Source: Candidatus Melainabacteria bacterium (GTDB lineage Bacteria > Cyanobacteriota > Vampirovibrionia > Obscuribacterales > Obscuribacteraceae). From it: DNA of 64,000 nt. Below are positions 1 through 8,383 of the stretch, in pieces. Location: contig RXJR01000006.1 of the NCBI GenBank assembly GCA_003963305.1, forward strand, positions 221,171-285,170, in the 5' to 3' direction. The notes under the pieces are model-generated. The model made no database searches. It was not told where the DNA came from and saw nothing but the letters and a program-made list of their open reading frames with translations. Within the stretch, counting starts at the first letter, position 1. Every line of letters starts with the position of its first letter. A program made the translations under genes and the position numbers.

Positions 1-165
1 GACTATACCGCCGACAATACATATCGAGCCGGCAATGAGCATAAACATGCTCGTGATATTGGTAATCGCCACGTCGGCATCTGCCATTCCATTCTTGAGC
101 AGGACTGAAACGCCTATAAAAATGCAGCCCAGTAAAACAACTGAAGCCGGCAACCACTTTTTCAT
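1..165 (-). CDS. Small membrane protein, partial (cut by window edge)
   Basis: An open frame runs from an ATG at 165 leftwards to the window edge (55 codons, no stop), so only the N-terminus is present. A GGAG lies about 8 bases before the ATG. The protein starts MKKWLPASVVLLGCIFIG, a hydrophobic segment, and a second hydrophobic stretch begins near residue 40 (MFMLIAGSICIVGG). That suggests a small protein with two membrane helices, or a signal anchor followed by a helix. No family was recognised. The 36-bp tandem repeat lies just upstream. Confidence 0.6.
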   Translation of the reverse strand, partial: MKKWLPASVVLLGCIFIGVSVLLKNGMADADVAITNITSMFMLIAGSICIVGGIV

Positions 166-199
166 CGTATTCGCTCCATTGTTTGGAACGCCGAATCAC

Positions 200-375
200 T
201 CGGCAGCCTATCATCTCTTACTGTACCGCCGGATATCGGCAGCCGATCATTTCTAACCGTACCGCCGCGTCGGCAGCCTATCATCTCTTACCGTACCGCC
301 GGATGTCGGCAGCCTATCATCTCTTACCGTACCGCCGGATGTCGGCACCCACATCTCTTACTCTAACACCGACTG
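200..375. repeat. 36-bp intergenic tandem repeat, about five copies
   Basis: Head-to-tail copies begin at 200, 236, 270, 306 and 342. The copies at 270 and 306 are identical 36-mers starting TCGGCAGCCTATCATCTCTT. The copy at 200 differs at two bases, the copy at 236 is 34 bp with several changes, and the last is degenerate. There are no spacers, so this is a tandem (minisatellite-like) repeat and not a CRISPR. It lies between the divergent genes at 165 (minus) and 515 (plus). The rest of the 166-514 gap holds no gene that I can support. Confidence 0.9.
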
Positions 376-514
376 TCTACTAATCAATGGCTAAGACACC
401 GACAGGTTCGGCATGTCGGTAGAAATTACCAGCAACCTGACAGGCGACGCATATATAATCGGCCACGTGGTATCTAAGATGTAAGTGCCCTTGACCCGGA
501 CGGAAGGAGATCTA

Positions 515-1360
515 ATGGTTCGCAAATATTTCGGACAAAGCTTGCTTATGATGGCCTGCAGTTTGGGACTTCTCACGCCTGTTTTAGCTGCAGCAGGTTC
601 GGCGGGCAATCCAACCGAGTCAGCAAGCGCAGCAAACTTGGCATCGGGGACGACCACCAACGCAACTGCTCCTTCAACGACAAGTACGTCCATAATCAGT
701 CAGGCAACCGTTCCCACGGTCCCAACTACCAATGCCGCGAGCCCGGTGCCCCAGACGACATCGACTTCTACGGCTTCGACTACTTCGACTTCTAACTCCA
801 GTTCAACTTCGAATGCATCGACGTCTTCGTCAGCACCCGCAGCATCCGCACAGCCTGCGACACCTTCTGGATCCACTGATGCGAAAGCGACCCAGAAACC
901 ATCCATGGGCAATTGGCCTTCCAGCTGGGTAACTAAGAAGGATGAACCTGTAGACACGACGAATTACAAGCAAACTTACAAAAATGCAGTGCACTCCGAA
1001 TGCATATTGATCGCTGAGTATCTCGGATATCAAAAAAATCCAGACGTCAAATTCAACCAGCCCATTCAGGCGGACTACAAAATTGTCCGAATACTCAAAG
1101 GACCTCCGCTAAATAAGCGCCTTCCGATCAAGTACGAATTTCATGATCACTCAAATCCACCAACGCCTCCGGGTTGGAAATTCAGCGAGAAAGAGATGCC
1201 TGCTGTTGGCAGTCAATGGTTGATATTTATCGAGCACGCAGTTCCCCACAACGGACAATTCGAGACATATGAAGGAAACTGGGGCCGGCAGCCAGCTTCG
1301 GAAGACAACCTGAACAAAGTCTATGAACTCTTGCAGAATCAAGGCGAGACTGGATACTAA
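515..1360 (+). CDS. Secreted Ser/Thr-rich protein of unknown function
   Basis: Product of 281 residues. The ATG at 515 is preferred because AAGGAGA (504-510) sits just upstream; an in-frame ATG at 485 lacks such a site. The N-terminus (MVRKYFGQSLLMMACSLGLL, then Ala-rich) is a signal peptide. Residues about 35-130 are a low-complexity Ser/Thr/Ala linker. The C-terminal ~130 residues form a compact domain with alternating beta-like segments and a conserved-looking ECILIAEYLGY stretch. It vaguely resembles NTR/OB-type secreted domains, but I cannot assign it. Probably periplasmic or surface exposed. Confidence 0.75.
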   Translation: MVRKYFGQSLLMMACSLGLLTPVLAAAGSAGNPTESASAANLASGTTTNATAPSTTSTSIISQATVPTVPTTNAASPVPQTTSTSTASTTSTSNSSSTSNASTSSSAPAASAQPATPSGSTDAKATQKPSMGNWPSSWVTKKDEPVDTTNYKQTYKNAVHSECILIAEYLGYQKNPDVKFNQPIQADYKIVRILKGPPLNKRLPIKYEFHDHSNPPTPPGWKFSEKEMPAVGSQWLIFIEHAVPHNGQFETYEGNWGRQPASEDNLNKVYELLQNQGETGY

Positions 1361-1430
1361 AACTCGCGATTGAAAACTGAAAAAATTCAGGTATTAAAAC
1401 TCGCGAATGTAACTAACTCGAATCGCCGGT

Positions 1431-1451
1431 AAGCTAAGCTCGTTAGCTTTT
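1431..1451 (+). terminator. Possible intrinsic terminator
   Basis: AAGCTAA (1431-1437) and TTAGCTT (1443-1449) form a 7-bp perfect stem with a 5-nt loop, followed by a short T run. It lies 70 bases after the stop of the gene ending at 1360. The T tract is short, so the call is tentative. Confidence 0.35.
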
Positions 1452-1549
1452 CGGGACTTTCCAACCTGGTAGCTCTTCAATATCTGCAGAATATATTTTC
1501 AACTCCATCGCTCTCGTCAAGAGCGATTGCAGATCAACACCGACTTGAA

Positions 1550-2629
1550 GTGCTGCTTCGCAAGACCCCGTCTGGGAGCCGAAAAGCAAGCGCTGCAGTT
1601 GTCGCTACAGGAATCTTCGTCAGCGTTTTTGCCTTTACCGTCGCTTGCTTTTTCCAATGGAAACATGAATCTAAACTGCACAGCTTGCCGCTAGCTTGCC
1701 GCGATTCTGTAGAAAAGCTCGACACGTATTTGCGCGGCAATGACGATCCCGATTGCGTCATGCTCGGCTCGTCAGTATTTCTCGTGCCCGCAGTTTATTG
1801 TGAAGAACATCGGCTCGGACACACACTGGTTGCGCGAGAAGCAGATGCTGACCTGGCAAAGCGTTTGATTCGTTGTAATCAAGCGCCGGAACTGCAAAGA
1901 CAACTGACCCGGCGACTGCAAAAACCGATATCCGTAGTCAATCTTGCTGTGGCCGGTTCAAATGTGTCTGATTATCTGGCGGAAATCAAAGCCATGCATG
2001 AGGCCGGACACAAGCCTAAACTTGTAATATGCGGACTGGGTGTGCGCGATTTCGTCCAATCATTTTTCAGAATGGACGCACAGAACAACCCAGCGGCAAA
2101 ATTACTCAGAGCTGACGCAGCACAAAATGATTTAGACGAGCGAGCACTGAGCGATCTGCGAGAAGAAATCGCAACCTGCATTTTCAGCGAGCCCCGCAAG
2201 CTATTAGGTTCAATTCAAGCCAGTTTGACGAACAACGCACCCGTCATGCTCGTACCGAAAACGGATGAACAAGTCAAAGCAAAACTGATTGAAACACTTA
2301 CAGATGCTCCAAAACACGGGGCTTTCGTAGAAGGACAGCTGGCATCGTACAACGAGCTATTGCGTTATTGTCACGAACAGTCCATTCCTCTAATGATCGC
2401 AGAAGTACCTAAACGGGGCGGCTGGTCTGGAATTGTAGACGAGGCAACAAAGCAGCGACTCAAGGCGGAGATCGTAAATCAGTGCAAATCGTATAATATT
2501 CCTTACTGCAATGTGGGAATGGGATACGACTACTCTGATTTCACCGATGATATCCATCCGAACGAAAAGGGCGGCGTTAAGCTTTTCGACAAAGTGGCAG
2601 CAGCTGTCGTAGAGCGCGGTTTTCTATAA
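1550..2629 (+). CDS. SGNH-like envelope protein with N-terminal anchor
   Basis: Up to 359 residues. The GTG at 1550 is uncertain: the frame stays open upstream and there is no clear ribosome binding site. A hydrophobic segment spans residues about 15-36 (signal anchor). SGNH/GDSL-like blocks are visible: GSS at 73-75 (putative nucleophile block) and DDIH, with D333 and H336, near the C-terminus in the order typical of the family's Asp-His pair. The block GLGVRDF matches the G(V/A)xPRDF block of the three SGNH-like proteins at 28-32 kb, so it is a fourth, distant paralogue. A likely role is O-acyl transfer to or from an envelope glycan, which is an inference. The next gene starts one base after its stop. 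Confidence 0.7.
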   Translation: MLLRKTPSGSRKASAAVVATGIFVSVFAFTVACFFQWKHESKLHSLPLACRDSVEKLDTYLRGNDDPDCVMLGSSVFLVPAVYCEEHRLGHTLVAREADADLAKRLIRCNQAPELQRQLTRRLQKPISVVNLAVAGSNVSDYLAEIKAMHEAGHKPKLVICGLGVRDFVQSFFRMDAQNNPAAKLLRADAAQNDLDERALSDLREEIATCIFSEPRKLLGSIQASLTNNAPVMLVPKTDEQVKAKLIETLTDAPKHGAFVEGQLASYNELLRYCHEQSIPLMIAEVPKRGGWSGIVDEATKQRLKAEIVNQCKSYNIPYCNVGMGYDYSDFTDDIHPNEKGGVKLFDKVAAAVVERGFL

Positions 2630-2630
2630 A

Positions 2631-3914
2631 GTGCGACTGACAATTTTTCTTCTAGTAATGACTCTCGGGGTCGCTGTAACACCGGCGCGCGCCGATGATT
2701 CACAGACGGAGGTCTCCATCAGCAAAGCGATTGTTGATGGGTTTGCGGTCAATGGACCCACAAGCATCCAGCTAGATCAACTTGAAAAAGATGCATTTTC
2801 GCATTCATATTCCCACGACACCAATGAACAGCGCATCTGTCGACTCGAACATTTTGTTTTCGGAAAACAAAGCACGGGCGATTTATCGAAACGGTACAAC
2901 AAATTACGGACAGCGTTATCTCCACGAGCAGCAGATCAGCCGACAACGCAAGACGGAAAGACACCGGGCACCTCCGCATCCAACACCTCCACACCGGGCA
3001 CCTCCGCATCCAGGACCGGCGCGGACCCTGCCAGCACAGCATCCATCAGCGCCGCCCCACCTAAAGTCTATGAATTTCCAACGTTCTTTCCGAAGCGTGA
3101 AGAGGCGCCACCGCCCGCGGAGACACCACGGAAGCACATGGGTTTGATCGACATCATGAACCGCGGCATTGACAGTTACAACGCCCACAAATACAGCAAC
3201 GCAGAGGACGATTTCGAGGAGTGTTGCGCCATGGCACCTGGTATGTCCAGGTGTTTCGCCTACCTGGCCATCACCAAAATGCAACTAAACTTGAGACAAG
3301 CAGCAATCGACGCATTCAGAACTTCGTTCATGCTCGATCCCTTCGGAACCTACGGAAGATACGCAAAATCATGCCTGATAGTGCTTGCCGGGGATGAGGC
3401 GATGAGAAAGCGTCCACCCGTAGATTCAAAAGAAATTCTCGATATTGCCATGAAAAATATCGATAAACAATCAGCCGACATAAGCGGACGACATCAAACC
3501 CAAGCCTCTCAGATTGCGGGTTCGCGCATCGGCTATCGGCAAGACTACTCGATGATTGATTCGAGAATACAATCAAATAACGCACGCATCGAAGGTACAC
3601 TGCGAGCAGCGCACACGGTTGAATCGGCGAACAACCTGAAACATATGCTTGCGGTCAAGAAGATGCCAGGAGACGCCAACTTACGTGCATGGGGAACAAC
3701 GTTGACAACACGGTACTACGGGAACGAAACTTATTTGAACGCACCGTACTATATTCCAAAAGAAAGACCGATGGAGCTGAAAGCGATCGTACAATCATTA
3801 CAATCGGTGCACAATAAACCCAAACCAGCACCGCGAAGGGACCACAACGTAAAATCTTCCCCCGGTAAACACTCCTCCGCACCGAAGTCAGGACACGCCA
3901 GAAAACATCAGTAA
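2631..3914 (+). CDS. Secreted TPR-containing protein
   Basis: Product of 427 residues from a GTG one base after the previous stop, implying translational coupling. Residues 1-21 form a signal peptide ending ARA. A Ser/Thr/Pro-rich linker (about 100-145) contains a small direct repeat. Residues about 175-245 read as two TPR-like helices pairs (NAEDDFEECCAMAPG, then RQAAIDAFRTSFMLDP). The basic, Lys/Pro-rich C-terminal tail ends in HARKHQ. Function unknown; probably a periplasmic protein-interaction scaffold working with its operon neighbours. Confidence 0.7.
   Translation: MRLTIFLLVMTLGVAVTPARADDSQTEVSISKAIVDGFAVNGPTSIQLDQLEKDAFSHSYSHDTNEQRICRLEHFVFGKQSTGDLSKRYNKLRTALSPRAADQPTTQDGKTPGTSASNTSTPGTSASRTGADPASTASISAAPPKVYEFPTFFPKREEAPPPAETPRKHMGLIDIMNRGIDSYNAHKYSNAEDDFEECCAMAPGMSRCFAYLAITKMQLNLRQAAIDAFRTSFMLDPFGTYGRYAKSCLIVLAGDEAMRKRPPVDSKEILDIAMKNIDKQSADISGRHQTQASQIAGSRIGYRQDYSMIDSRIQSNNARIEGTLRAAHTVESANNLKHMLAVKKMPGDANLRAWGTTLTTRYYGNETYLNAPYYIPKERPMELKAIVQSLQSVHNKPKPAPRRDHNVKSSPGKHSSAPKSGHARKHQ
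2961..3012. repeat. Direct repeat within a coding linker
   Basis: The 22-base sequence at 2961-2982 is repeated exactly at 2991-3012 (period 30). It encodes the repeated PGTSAS motif of the linker in the TPR protein. Confidence 0.8.
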
Positions 3915-3930
3915 CTAACGAGGCCAGGCA

Positions 3931-4725
3931 ATGCGTCGCATAAAACAAGTTTTTCTCGTTGCAGTATGCACAGTAACGTGCGCGCATTTGATAGAACCGG
4001 CATTTGCACAAGACAACAATGCCGTCGATGCTCGCGCACAAAGTGCAATCAAAATCACCAGAGATTGCAATGAGTTCACCGCAAAAGTGGATCAACTAAT
4101 CGCGCAAAATGACGCGGTAACAGCTCAAACAAATCGACTGAATGGAACGGCTAAGCGATTCCAATCTAAAGTTGCTCCGACAATCAAGCCACTGAAGGGC
4201 GCTCAGCTTGCCCAGGCAAAGAAGATGTATCAGTCAGACTTGAACCAGTTCGCCAGCCACGTTGCAGCCTACCAGGAACACAATGCCAACGTGCGGCAGC
4301 ACTATGGTGAGTGCGCAGCAAGCAAAGCCGCCTACGAAAGAAATAAGAACTCCTACATGCTTCACTGCAAAGAATTCCACATTGAAGATCTTCCGCCGCC
4401 GCACGTCTGCGTGACCATGGAAGAAGCTATGACGAACTCGACAGAAGCAGCCGGAAGACTTAAAAGTTCTGTCAAAAAACTTGTCGACTCGCAAATCGAG
4501 CTGATGAAGACGGAATCTCGCTTGAGTGCAGCAATAGCAAACAGCGCAAATGTCGATAAAGACGTTCGCAAGCAACACGAACTAAATCTGAAGGAACAGG
4601 AACTCGCGGTCGAATTTGCGCAACTACAGGAAGAACATAAGCAGCTTGAGATGGAAAAGCGCACGTTGAACGCCTCAGGAGTCAAAACCATCGTGCCAAC
4701 CGTAAAAGCTCGCATTCGCAAGTAA
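3931..4725 (+). CDS. Secreted coiled-coil protein of unknown function
   Basis: Product of 264 residues. The ATG is preceded by GAGG about 8 bases away. The N-terminus is hydrophobic and ends in AFAQ, a good signal peptidase site near residue 26. The mature part is highly charged and helical, with long Gln/Glu/Lys heptad-like stretches (residues about 55-110 and 165-250) and six cysteines in the middle region (CAASK, LHCKEF, HVCVTM). It is probably a periplasmic coiled coil. It follows the TPR gene by 16 bases, so the three genes from 1550 likely form one operon. Confidence 0.7.
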   Translation: MRRIKQVFLVAVCTVTCAHLIEPAFAQDNNAVDARAQSAIKITRDCNEFTAKVDQLIAQNDAVTAQTNRLNGTAKRFQSKVAPTIKPLKGAQLAQAKKMYQSDLNQFASHVAAYQEHNANVRQHYGECAASKAAYERNKNSYMLHCKEFHIEDLPPPHVCVTMEEAMTNSTEAAGRLKSSVKKLVDSQIELMKTESRLSAAIANSANVDKDVRKQHELNLKEQELAVEFAQLQEEHKQLEMEKRTLNASGVKTIVPTVKARIRK

Positions 4726-4785
4726 CCACCAGACGATCACCAAGTGATCACCTTGTGACAAACGAAAGTAACCAACAAGTGACAA

Positions 4786-4817
4786 AACCGCCGGTTTCCC
4801 GACGGTTCTGTTGCTTT
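4786..4817 (+). terminator. Intrinsic terminator between convergent genes
   Basis: AACCGCCG (4786-4793) pairs with CGACGGTT (4800-4807) with one mismatch, followed after a few bases by TTGCTTTTT. It lies 60 bases after the gene ending at 4725 and just before the end of the convergent VIT/VWA gene. Confidence 0.5.
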
Positions 4818-4839
4818 TTCCAACTTACAGTCCAGGCAA

Positions 4840-7419
4840 CTATGCTGCTGGTGGGCTAATAACTCGATAAGCATGCCCTTTGAAGATGAGCGCGACTTCT
4901 CTGCCAACTGACAGATATTTCGAGATACCCGGCGTGTTGTGAATCAAATCGAAGTACTCTTTGCTGCCGAACTGAATCGTTACAGCCTTCGGTGCTGAAC
5001 CTTCAGAGTACGTCGAATCAACCCAAACACCGTTGCGCAAGTAGAATGTCTTGTCTTCAATTGACTTGATCGCGGCTGATTCCTCATCTTTTGCCATAGC
5101 AACAACATCAGTATTCTTCAGCTTGTTCACGGCCTTGGAATTCACTACCGCGACTTTACCACTGTCACCATATGCTCCTGCTTTCTTTTCGACAACCATG
5201 GAGTGGGTCGATCTGAAGTCCCGTTCGTATGGCATGTAATCATACAATTCCGCGTGAGTACGAGAGCCGGCGAAGTGCACGCTTTTAGCCAGGCTCGATT
5301 CTGGCATCCAAACGGGCGAGGCAGCGGGAGGAGGCGGAATCATGCCTGTCTCGGACATCAAGCGACCAGCAACCAGCGTACCGCGAATGTGGGATTCACT
5401 GGCGGATTGCCGCGGGGAAGCGAAACCTTTAGCACCGCCGCCTCCCGGTACGGCTCCGATGAAGTCTAGTCCATTACGCATGCGACGCATGACATTAACA
5501 TCTTCACGACGCATCGGCATTGGACGATTGATTGCAGTGCCGTGACCTTCGCTTGGATCTGTGACAAGAAACGATGTGTAATTCGAGATGATGCCGTATT
5601 TCTTTGACAAAGCGACGATTTCATCGACGACTTCTTTGCTGTCACCATTGTCCTGAGCTACTTCAGTCAAGTGTCCAATTCGTCTCATTGCCCACAATCT
5701 AGGCAAGTAAGTGTGATCGGCCGAATTGCTTTCGAAGTTGAGCGGGAACGAGTAAGCTTTCGCAACGCCGTTCACTTTTCCAGTTAAGTTGACTGTGGCT
5801 TTGGCACCATTTTTGTATTTACCCAGCAACAGTACCTGCGATCCTGCGAAAATATCCTTCACTTCGCGAGGGTAAACATCCTTCACGGTGATGCCGTCAT
5901 AAGCAATCGAAACGTTGCTCAGAACAGGGCTTTTGATTTTTTGATAGAAGCCTGAAAGAGCAGTCTCAAGATTTTCCGATGGTTCGACATACTGGGCGGA
6001 GCCATGATGTTCTTCAGCAAGCTTGTTCAAAAGTTTGGTGTTCACATCGTAGCCGACACCAAAATCAAAGATTCTGGTATCACGCTTTGGAGCGATTGAT
6101 TTGAGCAAAGTCGAAACATTTGTTTCACCTACAGTGGGCTCACCATCAGTCATCAGAACACAATACGCAGGTCTGTCGCTGACTTGATTGAGCATCGTCA
6201 GACCAGTGTGCATTGCATCACTGATATTCGTTCCGCCACGAGCTTCAAGATCATCGATAAAAGCGGCGGCAGCCTTCTTATTTTCAGGAGTGGCTGGAAC
6301 GACTTGCGGCTTGAATGATTCAACGTCAGTAGCGAACTGAACGATGCTGAATTTGTCAACCGGTGAAAGTGCATCCACAATGTACTTGAGCGCTTTTTTG
6401 GTCTGAACTATTTTGTCGCCTTGCATCGAACCAGAGGTGTCAGCAACAAGAACAATGTCCTTGCCGATCACTTCTTTGCTCTGTACAGGTGGTGTCAACG
6501 TCAGCAAGAAATAACCATCTTCACCTTCGTTTTTATGTGTCAGTAAGTTTGCAGCCAGGTCCTTGTTAGACACGCTGTAATACAGCAAGAAATCTTTGTC
6601 TGGAATGGAGTTATGCGCCAACATCGTTACTTTGGCTTGATTGTTATCTGAACGATTCGATGAAATTGTGTGAGTAGGCGACCAGATGGTACGCAATCCC
6701 TGCTTGCTGTTCAATTTCGCGTCAATCTTCACTTCATCGATTGGTTCACTTTCACCTTCTGCCTTTAGCGGAAAACGATATTTCAACATTCCATTTTCGG
6801 CATGCAAAATCTGCGTATATTCGAGTTCGACTTTCTTTGTGCCGTGAGCAGGAATCGGAAAAATTCGAGCGCGCACAGTCTTATAGTCAGCGTATTCAAG
6901 CAACCCCGGATCGACCATACTACGAACAATTTGCTCGTACTGAGTGCGCGCCTCTTGAGCTTCGAGAATCTTACCCTCAACAGGCTTGCCATCTATATGC
7001 AACGAAAATGAGCTGAAGGTAGTGTCTTCAGGCAAAGGAAACAGATAAGTTCCTGCCAGATTTCGATCGGTGTCATTCGAAAATGTCTGCGTAATGTATG
7101 TTTTAGCAACCTGGTCGGTGATATCGACCTTAATCTGTTCAGATTGCATGTGCAAACCAAACGAGACACCGCCCTTCAAGATCGGACGAGGGCCAGGAGT
7201 CGGAATCGGAGGAGTAACAGGTCTGCCCGGGTGCGGGTTCACAGGATGAACCGGACGGACAGGGGGGATGGGAGCGGGAACCGGTGTCATCGGAGGCATG
7301 AGCAGAGCGCCTCCGGACACAGCAGAATCGATGACAATAAAACCAGATGCTTGCGACATCGGCGATAAAAGAATCGTGGCTGCTAGAGACAACGCTGATG
7401 CAAGAGCCAGTCGTTTCAT
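4840..7419 (-). CDS. VIT and von Willebrand A domain secreted protein
   Basis: Product of 859 residues. A signal peptide (residues 1-24, ending SQASG) is followed by a Pro/Arg-rich segment (about 40-80). A VIT domain follows at about 85-215, with YLFPLPEDTTF and the EAQEARTQYEQ helix typical of inter-alpha-trypsin-inhibitor heavy-chain-like proteins. A VWA domain follows at about 318-500 with an intact MIDAS (DTSGS from D327, and TDGEPT). The C-terminal ~250 residues are unassigned. In this family the pair VIT+VWA is usually secreted or surface-anchored and mediates metal-dependent protein contacts. I see no sortase LPXTG signal. Monocistronic on the minus strand. Confidence 0.9.
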   Translation of the reverse strand: MKRLALASALSLAATILLSPMSQASGFIVIDSAVSGGALLMPPMTPVPAPIPPVRPVHPVNPHPGRPVTPPIPTPGPRPILKGGVSFGLHMQSEQIKVDITDQVAKTYITQTFSNDTDRNLAGTYLFPLPEDTTFSSFSLHIDGKPVEGKILEAQEARTQYEQIVRSMVDPGLLEYADYKTVRARIFPIPAHGTKKVELEYTQILHAENGMLKYRFPLKAEGESEPIDEVKIDAKLNSKQGLRTIWSPTHTISSNRSDNNQAKVTMLAHNSIPDKDFLLYYSVSNKDLAANLLTHKNEGEDGYFLLTLTPPVQSKEVIGKDIVLVADTSGSMQGDKIVQTKKALKYIVDALSPVDKFSIVQFATDVESFKPQVVPATPENKKAAAAFIDDLEARGGTNISDAMHTGLTMLNQVSDRPAYCVLMTDGEPTVGETNVSTLLKSIAPKRDTRIFDFGVGYDVNTKLLNKLAEEHHGSAQYVEPSENLETALSGFYQKIKSPVLSNVSIAYDGITVKDVYPREVKDIFAGSQVLLLGKYKNGAKATVNLTGKVNGVAKAYSFPLNFESNSADHTYLPRLWAMRRIGHLTEVAQDNGDSKEVVDEIVALSKKYGIISNYTSFLVTDPSEGHGTAINRPMPMRREDVNVMRRMRNGLDFIGAVPGGGGAKGFASPRQSASESHIRGTLVAGRLMSETGMIPPPPAASPVWMPESSLAKSVHFAGSRTHAELYDYMPYERDFRSTHSMVVEKKAGAYGDSGKVAVVNSKAVNKLKNTDVVAMAKDEESAAIKSIEDKTFYLRNGVWVDSTYSEGSAPKAVTIQFGSKEYFDLIHNTPGISKYLSVGREVALIFKGHAYRVISPPAA

Positions 7420-7613
7420 ATTTCGTCCTCTTCATAAGTGCCAGTAAGCAAAGCGATCGTCTGTTCAGTAACAACAGCTTGAATCTCGTTTTTAGTAGTA
7501 AATGCCAGCGAAAAGATCGAGCCTGACTACTATTCGAGACGATCACAGGTTGCCTAGTGATAGGTTACTGCCAGCGTCGCCCACTTACTGCCGTCAAAAC
7601 ATGCAAGAAATTC

Positions 7614-7627
7614 TGGGGTATACCCTA
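7614..7627. promoter_or_regulatory. Palindrome TGGGGTATACCCTA, possible operator
   Basis: Contains the perfect palindrome GGGTATACCC (7616-7625). It lies about 195 bases upstream of the VIT/VWA gene start and matches the 14-mer at 11358-11371 at 12 of 14 positions. Regulatory function is inferred only from symmetry and location. Confidence 0.3.
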
Positions 7628-7737
7628 GAGTAATCCGAATTTGCCCGCAGACTGTACACACCTGGTGCAATGAATTGGCCGGCAGACTAAGACACCGGGT
7701 GCAATAGAGGTCGCACAGCCTGTACATACCTGGACCA

Positions 7738-7773
7738 AGACTCCAGGCTCTTTGATTGATGAGCCTGGAGTCT
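7738..7773 (-). terminator. Strong hairpin downstream of the zinc-ribbon gene
   Basis: AGACTCCAGGCTC (7738-7750) and its exact complement (7761-7773) form a 13-bp stem with a 10-nt loop, 30 bases after the stop of the minus-strand gene ending at 7804. There is no clear T tract, so it may be a terminator lacking a U run or an mRNA-stabilising 3' structure. Confidence 0.5.
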
Positions 7774-7803
7774 AAGGTTGGCGGTAACTTCCTGCGAGCT
7801 TAA

Positions 7804-8073
7804 CTAGTCTCCAGCCGCGAATTCTTTCTTGCCTAGCATTTCATCACGCTTCGGGTCTTCTTCCGTATAAAAGGGAGTCAAACTGTCGGCCTCGTCATTC
7901 TTGCAATTTGGACAGACGACATGGTCCGTATCGCCGCTCTCCACCTTGAACTGAAATTGGCACTTCTGGCAAAGATAGTCACCCGGACGAGTAAGATTGG
8001 CGCGCTGAGCACTAGTTGCATTGACAGGTAGTTCATCCTTTTCAAAGCCGATGTTGTTTTCTGGCGTGAGCAT
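7804..8073 (-). CDS. Small zinc-ribbon protein
   Basis: Product of 89 residues. A central CQKC ... CPNC pair of CxxC knuckles (residues about 34-57) forms a zinc ribbon. The flanks are charged, and the N-terminal third is polar with no signal peptide, so it is cytoplasmic. Such one-ribbon proteins bind nucleic acid or proteins; nothing here specifies which. Monocistronic, followed by a strong hairpin. Confidence 0.75.
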   Translation of the reverse strand: MLTPENNIGFEKDELPVNATSAQRANLTRPGDYLCQKCQFQFKVESGDTDHVVCPNCKNDEADSLTPFYTEEDPKRDEMLGKKEFAAGD

Positions 8074-8383
8074 TGCGTAGCCTCCATTTGCGTGTCAGTC
8101 TAGATGGCAGCCATCGGCTAAAAGTTCCCGCAGAGTTCAAGCTAAGAGCGAGCAACAAGATCGCTTCATTTTGTACGCCAAAAATGCCTCGGGGAAGTGT
8201 GGAAGGAACCCGAAGCATTCTTAGTTTGTGTGCGTTTTGTGTTCATCAATTCATTCTGCAGTTCTGACTGACAATAAATTGTCTTTGTTCCCAGGAACCA
8301 TGTTCAATGATCGAAAACATCAAAGCCTGGGTACGTACAGCTAAGAACGTATGGACTGTCAAGAAAACACCAGGAGAATGTCA
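8074..8383. other. Intergenic gap between divergent genes
   Basis: No gene is seen. It must hold the promoters of the zinc-ribbon gene (minus) and the gene at 8384 (plus). The only structured element noticed is the 12-base palindrome GTTCCCAGGAAC at 8287-8298. Confidence 0.5.

Larger units (their letters stand above)
7420..7803. other. Intergenic gap with short imperfect repeats
   Basis: No gene is supportable here. The gap holds the putative promoter region of the VIT/VWA gene, the palindrome at 7614-7627, an imperfect direct repeat (7647-7671 and 7682-7705, both ending GGTGCAAT, with a third weaker copy near 7717-7738) and the strong hairpin at 7738-7773. Confidence 0.6.

Noticed and set aside
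200..375. Possible CRISPR array
   Set aside because: The 36-base units are contiguous with no spacers between them and there are no cas genes, so it is a tandem repeat.
183..383. Small plus-strand frame over the 36-bp repeat
   Set aside because: It only arises from the repeat's open frame, has no ribosome binding site and its product is repetitive.
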